A DNA stretch of 64,000 nucleotides from Rhododendron vialii (GCF_030253575.1 NC_080564.1:7794501-7858500), one strand, 5' to 3'; shown: positions 34,883 through 46,240, counted from the stretch's first letter. Notes: generated by a model not told the origin, from the sequence alone. Program-made: numbers and translations.

Positions 34883-35898
34883 GGCTCCGGATCCCCTGTC
34901 CCATTTTGCCTGTCCCACTCCTCTGTCCCAGTCTTCTGCTTGTGCCACGTAGCCCACTCCTTCCTCCCCTCCACCAGAGTTTACTTGCCCAGTTAAGATG
35001 TTTTTTTCTGGTGTGCACTACTCATACTATAAACATAGTATAAACAAACATTTTAAGACACCAAAAAACATAGAATTTGAAAAATCAACGTGATAAGTTA
35101 TTTTTTTTTAATCGAAGTATATTCCATTAAAATGCGAAATGGCACTTACAGCGATTCCATCCGAAAATAGTGACAAGGAAAAATAACACCAACCCATCAC
35201 AAAGCCAACAATTTGTCCATTTTTTTAATCGAAGTATATTCCATTAAAATGCGAAACGGCACTTACAGCGATTCCATCCAAAAATAGTGACAAGGAAAAA
35301 CACCAACCCATCACAGAGAAACAAAATATCCGAGTCACTAACATCCCACTCTTATGTTAGTGACTCAGATATTTTGTTTCTCGGTGATGGGTTGGTGTTT
35401 TTCCTTGTCACTATTTTTGGATGGAATTGCTGTAAGTGCCGTTTCCCATTTTAATGGAATGTACTTCGATTAAAAAAATTTGACAAATTGTTGACTTTGT
35501 GATGGGTTGGTGTTGTTTTTCCTTGTCACTATTTTCGGATGGAATCGCTGTAAGTGCCGTTTCGCATTTTAATGAAATATAGTTCGATTAAAAAAAAAAT
35601 CTTATCACGTTGATTTTTCAAATTCTATGTTTTTTGGTCTTAAAATGTTTGTTTATACTCACTTTGTTTGGTTGAGGTTTTTTATTGAAAACTGTATCGA
35701 AAGTAAAAGTTACTCTCAAAATAATGAACCAAGCGGAGTGACTATGTTTATAGTATGAGTAGTGCACACCAGAAAAAAACATCTTAACTGGGCAAGTAAA
35801 TTCTGGTAGAGGTGAGGAAGGAGTGGGCTACGTGGCACAAGCAGAAAACCTGGGACAGGGGAGTGGGACAGGCAAATTAGGACAGGGGATCCGGAGCC
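34883..35898. mobile_element. 1,016-bp foldback element, Mutator-like (9-bp target duplication)
   Basis: The outer ends are GGCTCCGGATCCCCTGTCC and its inverse GGACAGGGGATCCGGAGCC. Complementarity continues nearly to the centre, where GTCACTAACA and TGTTAGTGAC flank a loop of about 10 bp (35344-35353). The flanks TTCCCTAAA (34874-34882) and TTCGCTAAA (35899-35907) agree in 8 of 9 bases, fitting a Mutator-type target duplication. Each arm contains a direct duplication of about 115 bp (units starting ATCGAAGTATATTCCATTAA at 35112 and 35229). The right arm has an extra insert of about 85 bp (about 35662-35746) with its own short inverted ends. No transposase is encoded. A transcript across it would form a long hairpin RNA. 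Confidence 0.85.
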
Positions 35899-36258
35899 TT
35901 CGCTAAAAGCCTAAGAAAGTTGTCTACAAGAGATTAAATTATTTTCACCGATGGTGGAAATTACGGATTTCCCACCACCGTGATTACGGGCTCCAACTGT
36001 TCATATCCTCACAACGAGAGTGGGCCGAGACCGAAATGGGCCAAGATAATTAAGCCACCCATCGGATCACCGCGGTCCCAAACCCACATATTATAGGCGG
36101 CAAAAAATTCGAAGAAACCAAAAACTGAGCAAAACCCATTTGGCGCCAGCCGAAGTTCTTCCAAATTTCCAGATTCCCGGGGGAAATTCAATTCTCACAC
36201 ACACAACCCCTTTCTTAAACTCCACAAGTACTTGGGGAAACACACGGTTTGCGACAAA
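35899..36258 (+). promoter_or_regulatory. Promoter and 5' leader of the CDCA7-related gene
   Basis: Only 360 bp separate the foldback element from the start codon at 36259. The region includes an E2F-type site at 36139-36146 and a CA-rich leader just before the ATG. No clear TATA box is seen, as is common for cell-cycle genes. Confidence 0.5.
36139..36146 (+). promoter_or_regulatory. E2F-type site upstream of the CDCA7-related gene
   Basis: TTTGGCGC, extended to TTTGGCGCCA, fits the E2F consensus TTTSSCGC. It lies 113-120 bp upstream of the ATG. E2F sites near starts are typical of S-phase genes, and animal CDCA7 is a known E2F-responsive gene. Confidence 0.6.
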
Positions 36259-39200
36259 ATGGCGATTGCTTCAAGCTCTGCGTCCAAACGGAGCTCTTCT
36301 CCTGATCAGAAGGGCAAGGTTGGAAAGGGTGTCGAGACCAAGGAAGAGAAATCTCGGAAGCGATCGGAGGATGGGTGTGATTTGCCCGAGAAACGCTCGA
36401 AGGGTCCGGGTGTTCGTGTCATCCACGGTCGAATCTACGATTCTGAGCATGGGAAGACTTGCCACCAGGTATTTGATGAAACCCTCGTGTGAAAACTACT
36501 AACTTGTTATTTTCTCTTCGTTTGATGCAAAAATGGGCGACCATAGATTATTGTATTTTTTTTAATAACTTGGGTGTTCAGGCTAGCTTAGATTATCGTT
36601 TATATGTTTTTACATTCAGGAACAGAAAGTCTACGCACACAACTTCAAAACATAACTTGAGACACAAAGCACATGGACTCATATGCATCGAATGGTTTTG
36701 AACGCAGTTGTGTTTTAAAATAGTGTGCGCATCTCTATTCATTCAAGAATACACACATATAACGTGTGTTCATGTCTATGCAGGCACTGTAGTGGTTTCA
36801 TTTTGAGATTTTGCCCCGTTCAAGGGCTCATTGGTTCAACCTTTTTTGTTGTTTCTTAAGCTAAATAAGAAAAATGCAGAATAAGCTAAGCTTTTTTTGG
36901 TTACCTTTGATTATTTGTGTACCACTTTTCAGCCCCTTTGGATTGAAAGATTTGGTAGGAAAAGAAAATAAAGGACTAAGATTTCTCACCAAATCACTTG
37001 TTTGGAGTGAATGATTTCGTGAGAAATGGGTTGCAAATTGCAATGTACAAAAATGATATATGTTGACTGGTTGTTTCCCTTTTCTTACCATCCAAACGGG
37101 CTGTTATTTTGTTTGGTGGTCATATGAGATAACAAAATGTGCAAGAGTGTAAGCCAGATAAATTATGTAGTATGTGTTTAAATTAAGAAAATAAACACAT
37201 AAGATGGCGAAGTTAACAAGTCCTAAGCCTTGCTGTTTTAAGATCTGAATTTGGGTTTCGCTTTCCCCTTTCTTTTTTCTTTGAAACCTTGCAGAAAATA
37301 CAAAATCAAGAGGGGAAAACCCTGAAAAACCCCATTAATGGTCTGTTCAGTTATTCAAACAAACAAGAAAAAAAGAAGAAGAAGAGAACACAGATTGGGG
37401 CTACCATGAAAGGTTTTGAGAACCAGAAAGAATTTGCATTCACTGTGTTTCAAGTAGTACCAATGATATCCATTATATAGGCAAGTGATACACAACATAA
37501 ATGAGCTTATGTCAACTTGTTTCCCTAATGCCAAAGCTTAAGATCCAATGAGATACCACATTCACAAAGTACGTAAATGCTCTTATATGACTTGAATATT
37601 TAAGGTGGTTGTCTAAAACTACCATGTTCACAAAGTGCATCTCCAATCCCTCTTTCTTGGTGCATGGCTTCATCTTCTCGATCTGCTTTGAGCATTAGTT
37701 AATAAGGCACTGTGAATCTTAAACAACTGCTGCACAAGAAGAGTTAACTTGTGCTCCATTATGTGAACAAATACTTTCAAAGGACCATTTGAGGGAAGGA
37801 TTTACCTTTTCCTATTAAAGCAATTCAAAATGTTAAATCAGAAGCCCTAGGACTTTTGTTCAACACTTACTTTGCAATGGACTACTGACTACATTAATAT
37901 CGTCTATCACTTTGACAATCAAGATCAAGTTATTGTGAGACAACACTTGTCTTTTGATACAATACACACACACATTAGAACTCGGGATGATAAAACACGA
38001 CAATGGAAGGAAGTTTATTTGGAAACAAATGTGATGTTTTTCTCTTGAGAAGAGGTGGTTTCGTATCAACAAAGACATAGATTTATAGAGCATAATTTGT
38101 TGCAGGTTATGGTTTTCCTCATTGTGGCATTTGAAACTTGAAAGCATTGATCCGTACTTTTTTGTTTGCAACAATATGCAGTATGAATCAAGAATTACAT
38201 AAGATTAGTCTCAATTGTATTTTTGCACGTACGATCTCATCTCCTTTTCTAATTGAATGAGCTAAATCACTTTTGCAGTGCCGTCAAAAAACGAGGGATT
38301 TTGTGGCTTCCTGCAAGAATCAGAAAAAAAATGACCAGCAATGTACTATAAACTTTTGTCACAAGTGCCTCTTAAACAGGTTGGATACGTTTTTGTTACT
38401 CCTCGTAGTATTGTCATATCTTTTACGTATTAATTGATGGGAGGAGGGGTGATTGCATGGTATTTCATGCAACGGGTTTGTTTGGTTGTGAATCAGATAT
38501 GGAGAGAAGGCAGAAGAAGTGGCAGTTTTGGAGGACTGGAGCTGTCCAAAGTGCAGAGGCATCTGCAATTGCAGTTTCTGCATGTAAGTGTTTGATAACT
38601 TACTATTTTGCTTTATTTTCTTCCGGATAATTAACATTTCATCGCAGAAAATAATTTGACACTTAAATACCATCACGGGCATTGCCCCTGAACTACATCA
38701 ATCTGACAGAACCAAAGAAAATAATGGGCTGTTTCAAATTCATTCTTTCATGCTCATAAATGTTTTGTTTCAATCTTCTTATTTTTTGCAGTTTATTTCA
38801 AGTGTTTTAGAAACAACTGCATTTTTCAGGAAGAAACGAGGGCACCAACCCACAGGGATTCTTGTGCACACAGCCAAGGCAACTGGTTTTTCCTCTGTTT
38901 CACAGCTTCTCCATATTCAAGGTTCTGAAAATCTTGATGTTGTCAAGAATGTAAAAGCTGTGAGTATTCTGCCCAAAATGCTGCTAATTCAAACAATCTG
39001 TGTCATATCCTTTACATACCAAATGTTGCTACTTCAAACATTGTAAAAGATACAGATTGTTGTATTATGTACTAGGCAATGTGTATCTTTTCATTGAAAT
39101 TAAGCACGTGCGATTCGCACGTTCTTGAAAACTAGTTTGTCATAGTCTATGTTACATGAATCCTCCCAAATGTACGAAATACTCGCTTTGGATACTCAAT

Positions 39201-42200
39201 AATCAATAATTGGATAAGGGTGTGGATGAAACAGACACTTAGATACATACCCGCACCTGACACATAGGTTACAGTCAATACACATTTAATGTTGGCATCC
39301 ATCCGCATGTGTGTTGTTTGGGGTAATTGGCTGACCTTCTCCAGATACGTATTGATTTGGAAAATCTACTTGGGATTTTTATTCATTATTGTATAGATTT
39401 AGCTCTATATATAGGATTATGTGAAATACACAACCTTTCCTCCTCTTGCTCTCTGTATCTATGTTGCATCACGAATGGTACCAGTACGAGGAATGGAATC
39501 GTGATACTCCACATGCCTAAATTGTGGTAAGTTCTACTAAGGATAGCTTTTATGGATACCAAAATTGGAACTTATTTTTTCAAGCAACAATCGTGTTGTA
39601 AAACGACGTACTGTTCCTCAAATTATTTATATGAAATACAATTTTAGGAGCATAAACATTTTCTCTACAAAATTTTCATTCTTTCAAAATTTAACTTCAC
39701 TAGTTTTGGGCACGTGCTTGTCTTCAGTGGAAGCATTCAAATCTTGCACCTAATAAACGCAAGCCGACTCACATAAGTTACGCCATGGTTAAAAATTTGG
39801 AAAGGGTAATTGTAGTCTGTAGGGGGAAAACAAAGAGGTTGCCTTGTTGTGGGCCATGTGTGAGCTGAAATTATAACCAAACAGGAAATCTTGTAGAAAG
39901 GAAGATAGGAGGCACTGTGTATGTGATTTTGGCAAGAGGATAGGAGGAAAGCAACGACGTGCTGCTTCTCCCCGTTTTTATAAAAGGTAAGGATAAGTTG
40001 AATTTTAGGAAAACCTTTGGTAATCGCTTCGATCACTAAATTTACCGATTTGGAATGTAAGTGGACAATAATTTGCTAGGGCTTTAGCATCCTTTGTAAC
40101 ATATCTTTGCTTCAATTTCTTTTCGATTTATCATTTCGTTTGTAGTTTATCAGTGTTATTGTTACCTTGTCGGCTAAGTGTATGCCTATGTTTATAATGA
40201 TTTTCCTTCACAGGAGCCTATTAAACGAGGAAAGGAAAATTCTTTTAGTGGAAATATTAATATGAATTCACATTCTATAGCTTTGCCATCAATCCCAAAC
40301 GGGCAAAAACTCAAGACAATGAAACAGACAGGGTTAAAGGAAAAGGAAAATGGCAATCGTGGCAATGGCATTTTGTTGAATGAGACAAGTCATGTTAAGC
40401 CTCAGATCTCTAATGAGAGGTTGAAGAAGACACATCATCGAAAACAGACTGATGGAGTTTTAGCTAAGGGAGGGTTAAAGGATACAAAAGAAGATAACCA
40501 GCATGATGAGATTTTGCTGAAGGAGACTAATACCAGAAACCCTCCAGTTTCAAAACAAGGATCTCCGAGGATGCAGGATAGCATGGGGCATTGTGTGATT
40601 TCTATGAAAGAGGTGAAAACTAATAGAGATGTTATCGTTCCAGAAGATGAAAAGAATCTAGAGGTTAGCGTTTCTGACGATGTTTCATCCAATCTGATTG
40701 CATGCAAAAAGAGTAAAGATCAGAAGGATAGCAGACCCTATAAAGTTGAAGCAGATGCCTTGAAGCTCCAAAACAATGATATTGATGTTGACATCCCATT
40801 GCCTCAAGGTGCAGAGGTAACTATCGTAGCTGGGGTTGACCTACCAGCAGAAGATGTTGGCTATGCCTTGCAATTCTTGGAATTCTGCACAGCTTTTAAT
40901 GAGGTAGTAAGCATACTAAATTTATTTCTATAATGCGAGAAGAAATGTACCTTAGCATGCGTGGTGTTTCTGGTTCATAGTTAAGTTTATAGACATTGTT
41001 GAGTTTGGCCTGGAGATCTTTCCACTAACATGTTGGAGACCCTAAGTTTATAGACGCACCATGATGAACTGTTCTCAAGGATGAGGTACATAGTACTGAT
41101 GAAGATAAACAATCACTCTGGATGGAGGGGTTGGTAAAAAAAAATCATTGAGAAACATATAACTTGTTGGGATAAATAAAGGAGCTGAGAAATGGTGGGA
41201 AATGAAGGAAATCAGTGTATATATAAGCTGTCTGTTTTTCTTCTGGCAACTCGCTAGATTTCACCAAAATTGGTGAGATTTCTTGAGAAACCATTATGAT
41301 TTATTTTCTCATCCAATCACTCCATCCAAACGGATTGTAGGAATACTGTCAACTGTGCTTCGTATTTTCCTCTATTTATTGAAGCTATATTGACTAGGTT
41401 CTAATGAAAAATTGTTATAAGCATTCACAATTTGCTTCAGGTTGGATGTGCAGTTCATTGATGTTATTTTAATGTCTGGTGAGAATCCCAATATTTTAGT
41501 AGCATATCAGATACTTTTTTCACTTTCCCATTCTCCTTTGGTAGATTCTTGATTTGAAGCAAGGGGAGCCTTCAAAACTACTTAGAGAATTAATGCATGG
41601 GCGACGTGGCCGCCCAGGGAAATATTCTCCAGCTGTCCAGTTTCATATCCAGTTGCTGTCAATAATACTAGAGGACTTGGGGGAAGAGTATGAGCCTCAC
41701 CACTAGAGTTATGTTCTTAATCAAACTTGTTACCATCTAATTGCTGTAATGTTTTATGTCAGCTCTGAAGCAATAACTCAGAAAAATGGCAAAAATTCGT
41801 GGCTGCATGCTCTACAGAAGTGTGCCTCCAGATCGCAGAGTGTACTGAAAAAACTGAAGTTGGATTTGTTTGGTCAGGAAGCTGATGATTATGATAGTTT
41901 AGACTCCTCAGAAAGGCTTAGACTCTTAGTGTTTTTGTGCGATGAAGTTCTTTGTACTGCGTAAGTGATAACGGTTTGCACTTTCCCCCCTCTTAATGTC
42001 GTCTTTTACTTTCTTACATCTTACAGAAAGCCATTGGCAATTTATTGAACTTTCTTGCAGACATGCAAGGAGTTGGATGGATGATCAGAACTTTAAAATT
42101 ATTCAAAATATGAAGGAAACAAAAGAAAAAAATCTTGCTGCAAAACAAAAGGTAGCAGAACTCGTGAACTACTGTTGCCTTCAGGGCTTTGATTTTTATT

Positions 42201-44497
42201 TTTTTTTTCAAATTCTGTCATCAACTTTGATAATTTGTGCAGGAGAAACAATTGAAGCAGAAGATGGTGGATGAGGTGGCCAAAGCTATCATAGCGAAAA
42301 ATGGTGCTCCTCTGTCAATTTCTGAGCATGAAGCTGTTGTTTTGCAAATTAAAACTGAAGTGGCTCAAGCTCGTGCAGAAATAATGGAATCACAAGACAT
42401 GGTACCTAATGGTATGTTCTGTATGTCTACAAATTTAGAACTTTGGGCTGCAAATATGTTGAGTTGAAAGGGTTCTTGGGCTATTAAAATTTGAACTTTG
42501 GGCTTCTTGATTTTGGGTAGAGGTTGAGCTCGATTGAGTTTAAGTTAACAACCCTAAAGAGCTTGTTTGCTATTGGTTGATGCTTGCGCTTTTTGTGGTT
42601 CTAATTGAGCTTGTTAAATGACTTAAGGTATTTTGAGGTGAGAACTTACTCGTCCTAAGAAATTGGAACATTTTAACTAGGCTTTTGTGAAAGATCAACA
42701 AACCAACGTTTGGAATGGCTCACTATTTATATATTATACACTCGCCAGTAACTTTTACTCAAAGTGTATTTACAAAATGAAACATTTATACTAATACAAC
42801 GGCTCATAAACTTGTGTCAATTTCGTACAAAATACATTAGATAGGAATTTGCATTTGCGAACAAAGTTGCTTCACTTCAGTCCACAGCTATTCAGCTGCA
42901 GCTTGGTTTGTCACCACCGCCATTTTGCGGTCTGTTTAATTTTGACACTGCATTAATCAGAGAAAGTGTGGTTCTGTAAGGATATGCTTCAAGTCCATAT
43001 TCTCAAACCATATCATCGTTTTCTTCTTATGTAGGTTTGACAAAATAATCTGACTTTCTTTCTCATAAACTCCTGCAGGTATAAAGGGATCTGCTGCTGT
43101 TAGAACTGAACCTATTCTCTCGGACAGTAACGGATGCACTTATTGGAAATTAAATGGATATTCTGACAACTCTAATGTCCTGCTTCAAGGTTAGGTTTTC
43201 ATGATTGTTTTAAAATGTATCCAGGGCTTCATTTTACTAATGAAATTCAAGTCAATTTTTTTCTTTAATTTACAGATGTGGGAACCTTGGATGCTGTTGA
43301 GTCGAGTGAAAAATGGTTCACCTTTGATGTTAAACAGGAAAGAGAGATTGAAGAATACATTTCTTCTCGAAGGTGAATATCATAATTTGTTTCACATGTA
43401 CCCTGTAGTTGCATTTTGTAAACTTCATATGCAAGGGTATGAATTTCTTGCATCCTTTTATCTACAGGATATCTAAGGGTAGTTTTATCAAGTATGGTAA
43501 ACATAGGAACATTGAAATTCTTCCTTTATAGTTTCATTTGTGTTTCTCTGAAATTTGCATAGAATACAGTTTATTTTAACAGCAGCACAATACAATTTGA
43601 CATTGAAAGAAAAGTCTGAGAGTAAAAAAGATTGGAGAGATTTTAGAAGCAGTAGAGGTCTTTTAATTAAACAAGTGAATTTTGTTCGTAATCCCCATGT
43701 CGACAAGCTCATTTATGGAAATCTTTGACAAATTAAGAATTTGAGTTTTCCTAAGAATGTAAGGTACCAGCCCTACAGCATTTCCTCCATATCTACTTTT
43801 ACCCATGTTTTCTGTCCCAAGGTGGAATTATGGGGTCAAAATTTCCTTGTTCTTCTTGGTGAGGGATTTGAACAATGAACATGATTCTATGACAAGATAA
43901 AGATTTACATCTATGATGTCTCAGTTTTCTAGCTATTTTAACAGGGAGTTTCTAAATAGAATCGTTCAGAATGTTATAAACTGAGATTTTGGGGAGGGGC
44001 AATTTTACTGTTAATATTCTCAAGTTCAACATAGCGGGACTAGATGTGCTCTGATTCATTTCGGCTTTATTGACAGAAATTATTACTTTGTTCAACATAG
44101 CGGGACTAGATGTGCTCTGATTCATTTCGGCTTTGTTGACGAAAATTATTACTTTGTTTATGTTAACGAATACAGAGTAACAGAAATGCTAGGGACAAAG
44201 AAAATTTACCCCGAAAGTATCCCGAAAAGATCAACTAGTGGTTGAAATTCACTTTGATGTGTGTGACATAATTATCAAAGTGATTATCAACCATTGATTG
44301 CTGTTCTCGGGGTACTTTCAGGGTAAGTTTTCTTTGTACCTAGCATTCCCCTAACGAATAATATAATTGGTTGATCCTCAACAGTGTAAGCAACTTTTAC
44401 AGGAAAACAAGGCCATGGTCTCGAAAGCGTACTGACGGACTGTCATCTAGTAATTAGCAAAAGCAGACCTGGTTTTGCTACTTTTCTATCCATTTAG
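36259..44497 (+). CDS. zf-4CXXC_R1 (CDCA7-related) protein with DDT and WHIM-like parts
   Basis: Thirteen inferred exons: 36259-36468, 38279-38379, 38497-38583, 38830-38959, 40214-40903, 41545-41687, 41763-41960, 42061-42151, 42243-42411, 43079-43189, 43276-43372, 43468-43478 and 44403-44497. Phases agree and give about 710 aa. Residues 67-132 form the zinc-binding domain with four CXXC units: CHQC, CHKC, CPKC and CSFC. A long low-complexity linker follows in the large exon 5. Next comes a DDT-type helical domain (about residues 375-455; LPAEDVGYALQFLEFCTAF, then SKLLRELMHGRRGRPGKY). The charged region EKQLKQKMVDEVAKAI and a WHIM-like stretch (TYWKLNGYSDNSN, EKWFTFDVKQERE) follow. CDCA7 proteins bind chromatin and assist DDM1/HELLS-type remodelers; DDT-WHIM modules act in ISWI-type nucleosome spacing. 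A nuclear chromatin role is inferred. The last two exons (one of 11 bp) are the least certain, and the reading frame stops early compared with the partial copy. Confidence 0.8.
39060..40100. mobile_element. Helitron-like repeat inside intron 4 of the CDCA7-related gene
   Basis: At 39107-39136 AAGCACGTGCGATTCGCACG forms a hairpin followed by TTGAAAACTAG and T, which resembles a Helitron 3' end (hairpin then CTAG, inserted before T). The following kilobase is similar in inverted orientation to about 52.5-56.29 kb, including words such as ACACATGCCTAAATTGTGGT and the hairpin-type TTTTGGGCACGTGCTTG near 39703. No Rep/helicase gene is present, so it would be non-autonomous. The 5' TC end was not located. 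Confidence 0.5.
44028..44155. repeat. 65-bp tandem duplication near the last exon of the CDCA7-related gene
   Basis: GTTCAACATAGCGGGACTAG starts at 44028 and again at about 44093. The partial copy (about 30590) has it once, so the duplication arose after the two copies separated. Confidence 0.8.
44174..44360. mobile_element. MITE specific to the full CDCA7-related copy
   Basis: AAATGCTAGGGACAAAGAAA on the left is matched in inverted form by TTTCTTTGTACCTAGCATT on the right. Inner words CCCCGAAAGTATCCCGA and TCGGGGTACTTTCAGGG also pair. TAACGAATA occurs on both flanks (about 44165 and 44352), a likely 9-bp target duplication. The partial copy at about 30665 has the uninterrupted site. Confidence 0.75.
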
Positions 44498-45574
44498 TCA
44501 GTGCAATCAAGGTACCTCTAGATCATCTACTTGACTATCTTTGCCAATCATGTTAATATCACTTACGTCCTATTCCTGGTTGTGGAAGTGTTATTATTAC
44601 CTACGCTATCCATCCTATGTTTAGATTTAGGATTTGACAAGGAAAACGAAACTGCTTATGCCTCATCATTTTACCAGAACCAAAAAATCACCTTAGCAAT
44701 GAATTTACCCTCATTTTCCCAGCCTAACTAATCGAAATTCAAGAGCAATGAACTTAACTTTCCTAATTTCATTTTGATTTCCTTTATTTTATCCCTAAAC
44801 TTTAGAACTAAATGATCAACACGTCTAAGTTGAATAATTAAGAAGATAAGCTGTTTAAGATGACTATCTATTGGATTCAGAAAGATTGCGTCTGTCGAAT
44901 CACAGTTTGGGTTTTCTTACTAGAGATGTTTTTCCTAGCTAAAACTAACACCCTGTCTTCTGTTGCTATATAGCAGGTGGCCATGAAATGATCAGAAGAC
45001 TATTGGCTGCACCATTCTCTCTTTAGAAAGGCCCAGAAGCTTCCATGGGATTTTTGTTGATTGAATTGCCCAAAATTTGGACTTTCAGACGCTGCTTTGT
45101 TACAATGTTGTATGATTTTGCTGTTAAAACATCTTGTTAGACTATTCTGTTGACTGTTATAACCCGGGGAAGCTATCCTCCATTGGTATCTGTACTGTAC
45201 TGCTTGTTTTTTGGACAAGGATTGCCAACTGATGTCTATAGTATTAAACTCACTTTGCCCCACAACCAGTGTCTCACTTCTTCTCATTGAAGACAAACGT
45301 TTGCCTAAGATTCGTATTTCCATTTGTATTTGTCATTCATGAGCCGAGCAAGTCGTTTTAATTCAAAACTTTAGTACGCTTCAGAAACGTGCTTGATTTG
45401 TTTGTCAATTTTAAACAAAGAAGTGCAGTTTCCCCCCCTATTTGGTCAGTCGATAGAAGGGTACATTTACAAATATTCTTGGAGTCACATTAATAAAAGA
45501 ACAAGTCAGCAGTAACTAACCAAGCTAAACATTTAAATGTCACCTGAGGTGGTATCTTGGTGGTCGGTGGGTTA
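44498..45574. other. Vestigial last exon and 3' flank of the CDCA7-related gene
   Basis: Positions 44977-45026 correspond to the final exon of the partial copy (GHEMIRRLLAAPFSL then stop) and still have a good acceptor. The frame of this copy ends at 44497, however, so these codons would be untranslated. The remaining sequence matches the region downstream of the partial copy. Confidence 0.6.
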
Positions 45575-46240
45575 CTCCCACATAGGGTTGCAAACGAGCC
45601 GAGTCGAGCCGAGTTTTACTATGTTCAAGCTTGTTTATTAAGTTTTTAACGAACACGAGCTCGAGCTCAGTGAAAACTTAACGAGTCGAGCTCGAGCCGA
45701 GCGGGCCTTGGCTTGACTCGAGCTCGAGTTTGTTCATGAGTCTTAACGGACCAACGAAAAATGTATATATATCCTCGCATAGGCTTAATACAACCAAAAA
45801 TATTTTGATTGTGAAAATATACATCTTTCATTTTCCTATGGAGGGATGGTGTGCTTGTGCTCTCGCCTCCCTTGATTGACTGGAAACTGAAAACGAAAAG
45901 AACAAATTATGAAATAACAATAAAAATTAGCGAGCCGACTTGAGCCGAGCTTATCCTAGCTCGAGCTAGGCTCTTTTACAAAACGAGCTGAAAAAATCAG
46001 CTCGAGCTTGTTCGTTTAACTTCCGAGCCGAGCTTGAACGAGCCACTAACGAGCCGAGCTGCGATTCGTTTGCAGCCCTACTTCCACAGGGTTCAACCCT
46101 CAAAGGTCACAGGTGAGCGATGTTCCTCGACCGTCTTATTTGGAAGTGTACAAGAGTGATCAACTGAGCGAGCTTGATTAACTTTGACATTTTAAACATT
46201 ACTTATACCATCATGAAGCCGAATGGTGAGTTGCTCAGGC
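45548..46240. mobile_element. SINE-like insertion carrying a nested MITE
   Basis: The partial copy reads continuously across this point (about 31847), so about 690 bp were inserted here. The outer part reads GGTGGTATCTTGGTGGTCGG, then, after the nested MITE, CAGGGTTCAACCCTCAAAGG. Together these resemble pol III box A and box B of a tRNA-derived SINE. A hAT-like MITE (45583-46080) sits inside. Confidence 0.5.
45583..46080. mobile_element. hAT-like MITE, GAGCCGAG family, 8-bp target duplication
   Basis: The ends are TAGGGTTGCAAACGAGCCGA and its inverse TTCGTTTGCAGCCCTA. The flanks CTCCCACA (45575-45582) and CTTCCACA (46081-46088) match in 7 of 8 bases, the length expected for hAT elements. The arms are rich in GAGCCGAGC and GAGCTCGAG words; the middle is AT-rich and non-coding. 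Confidence 0.8.

Noticed and set aside
34883..35898. MicroRNA precursor interpretation of the long foldback
   Set aside because: The arms are hundreds of bases long with terminal inverted repeats and a target duplication, so a transposon origin explains it better. siRNA production remains possible.
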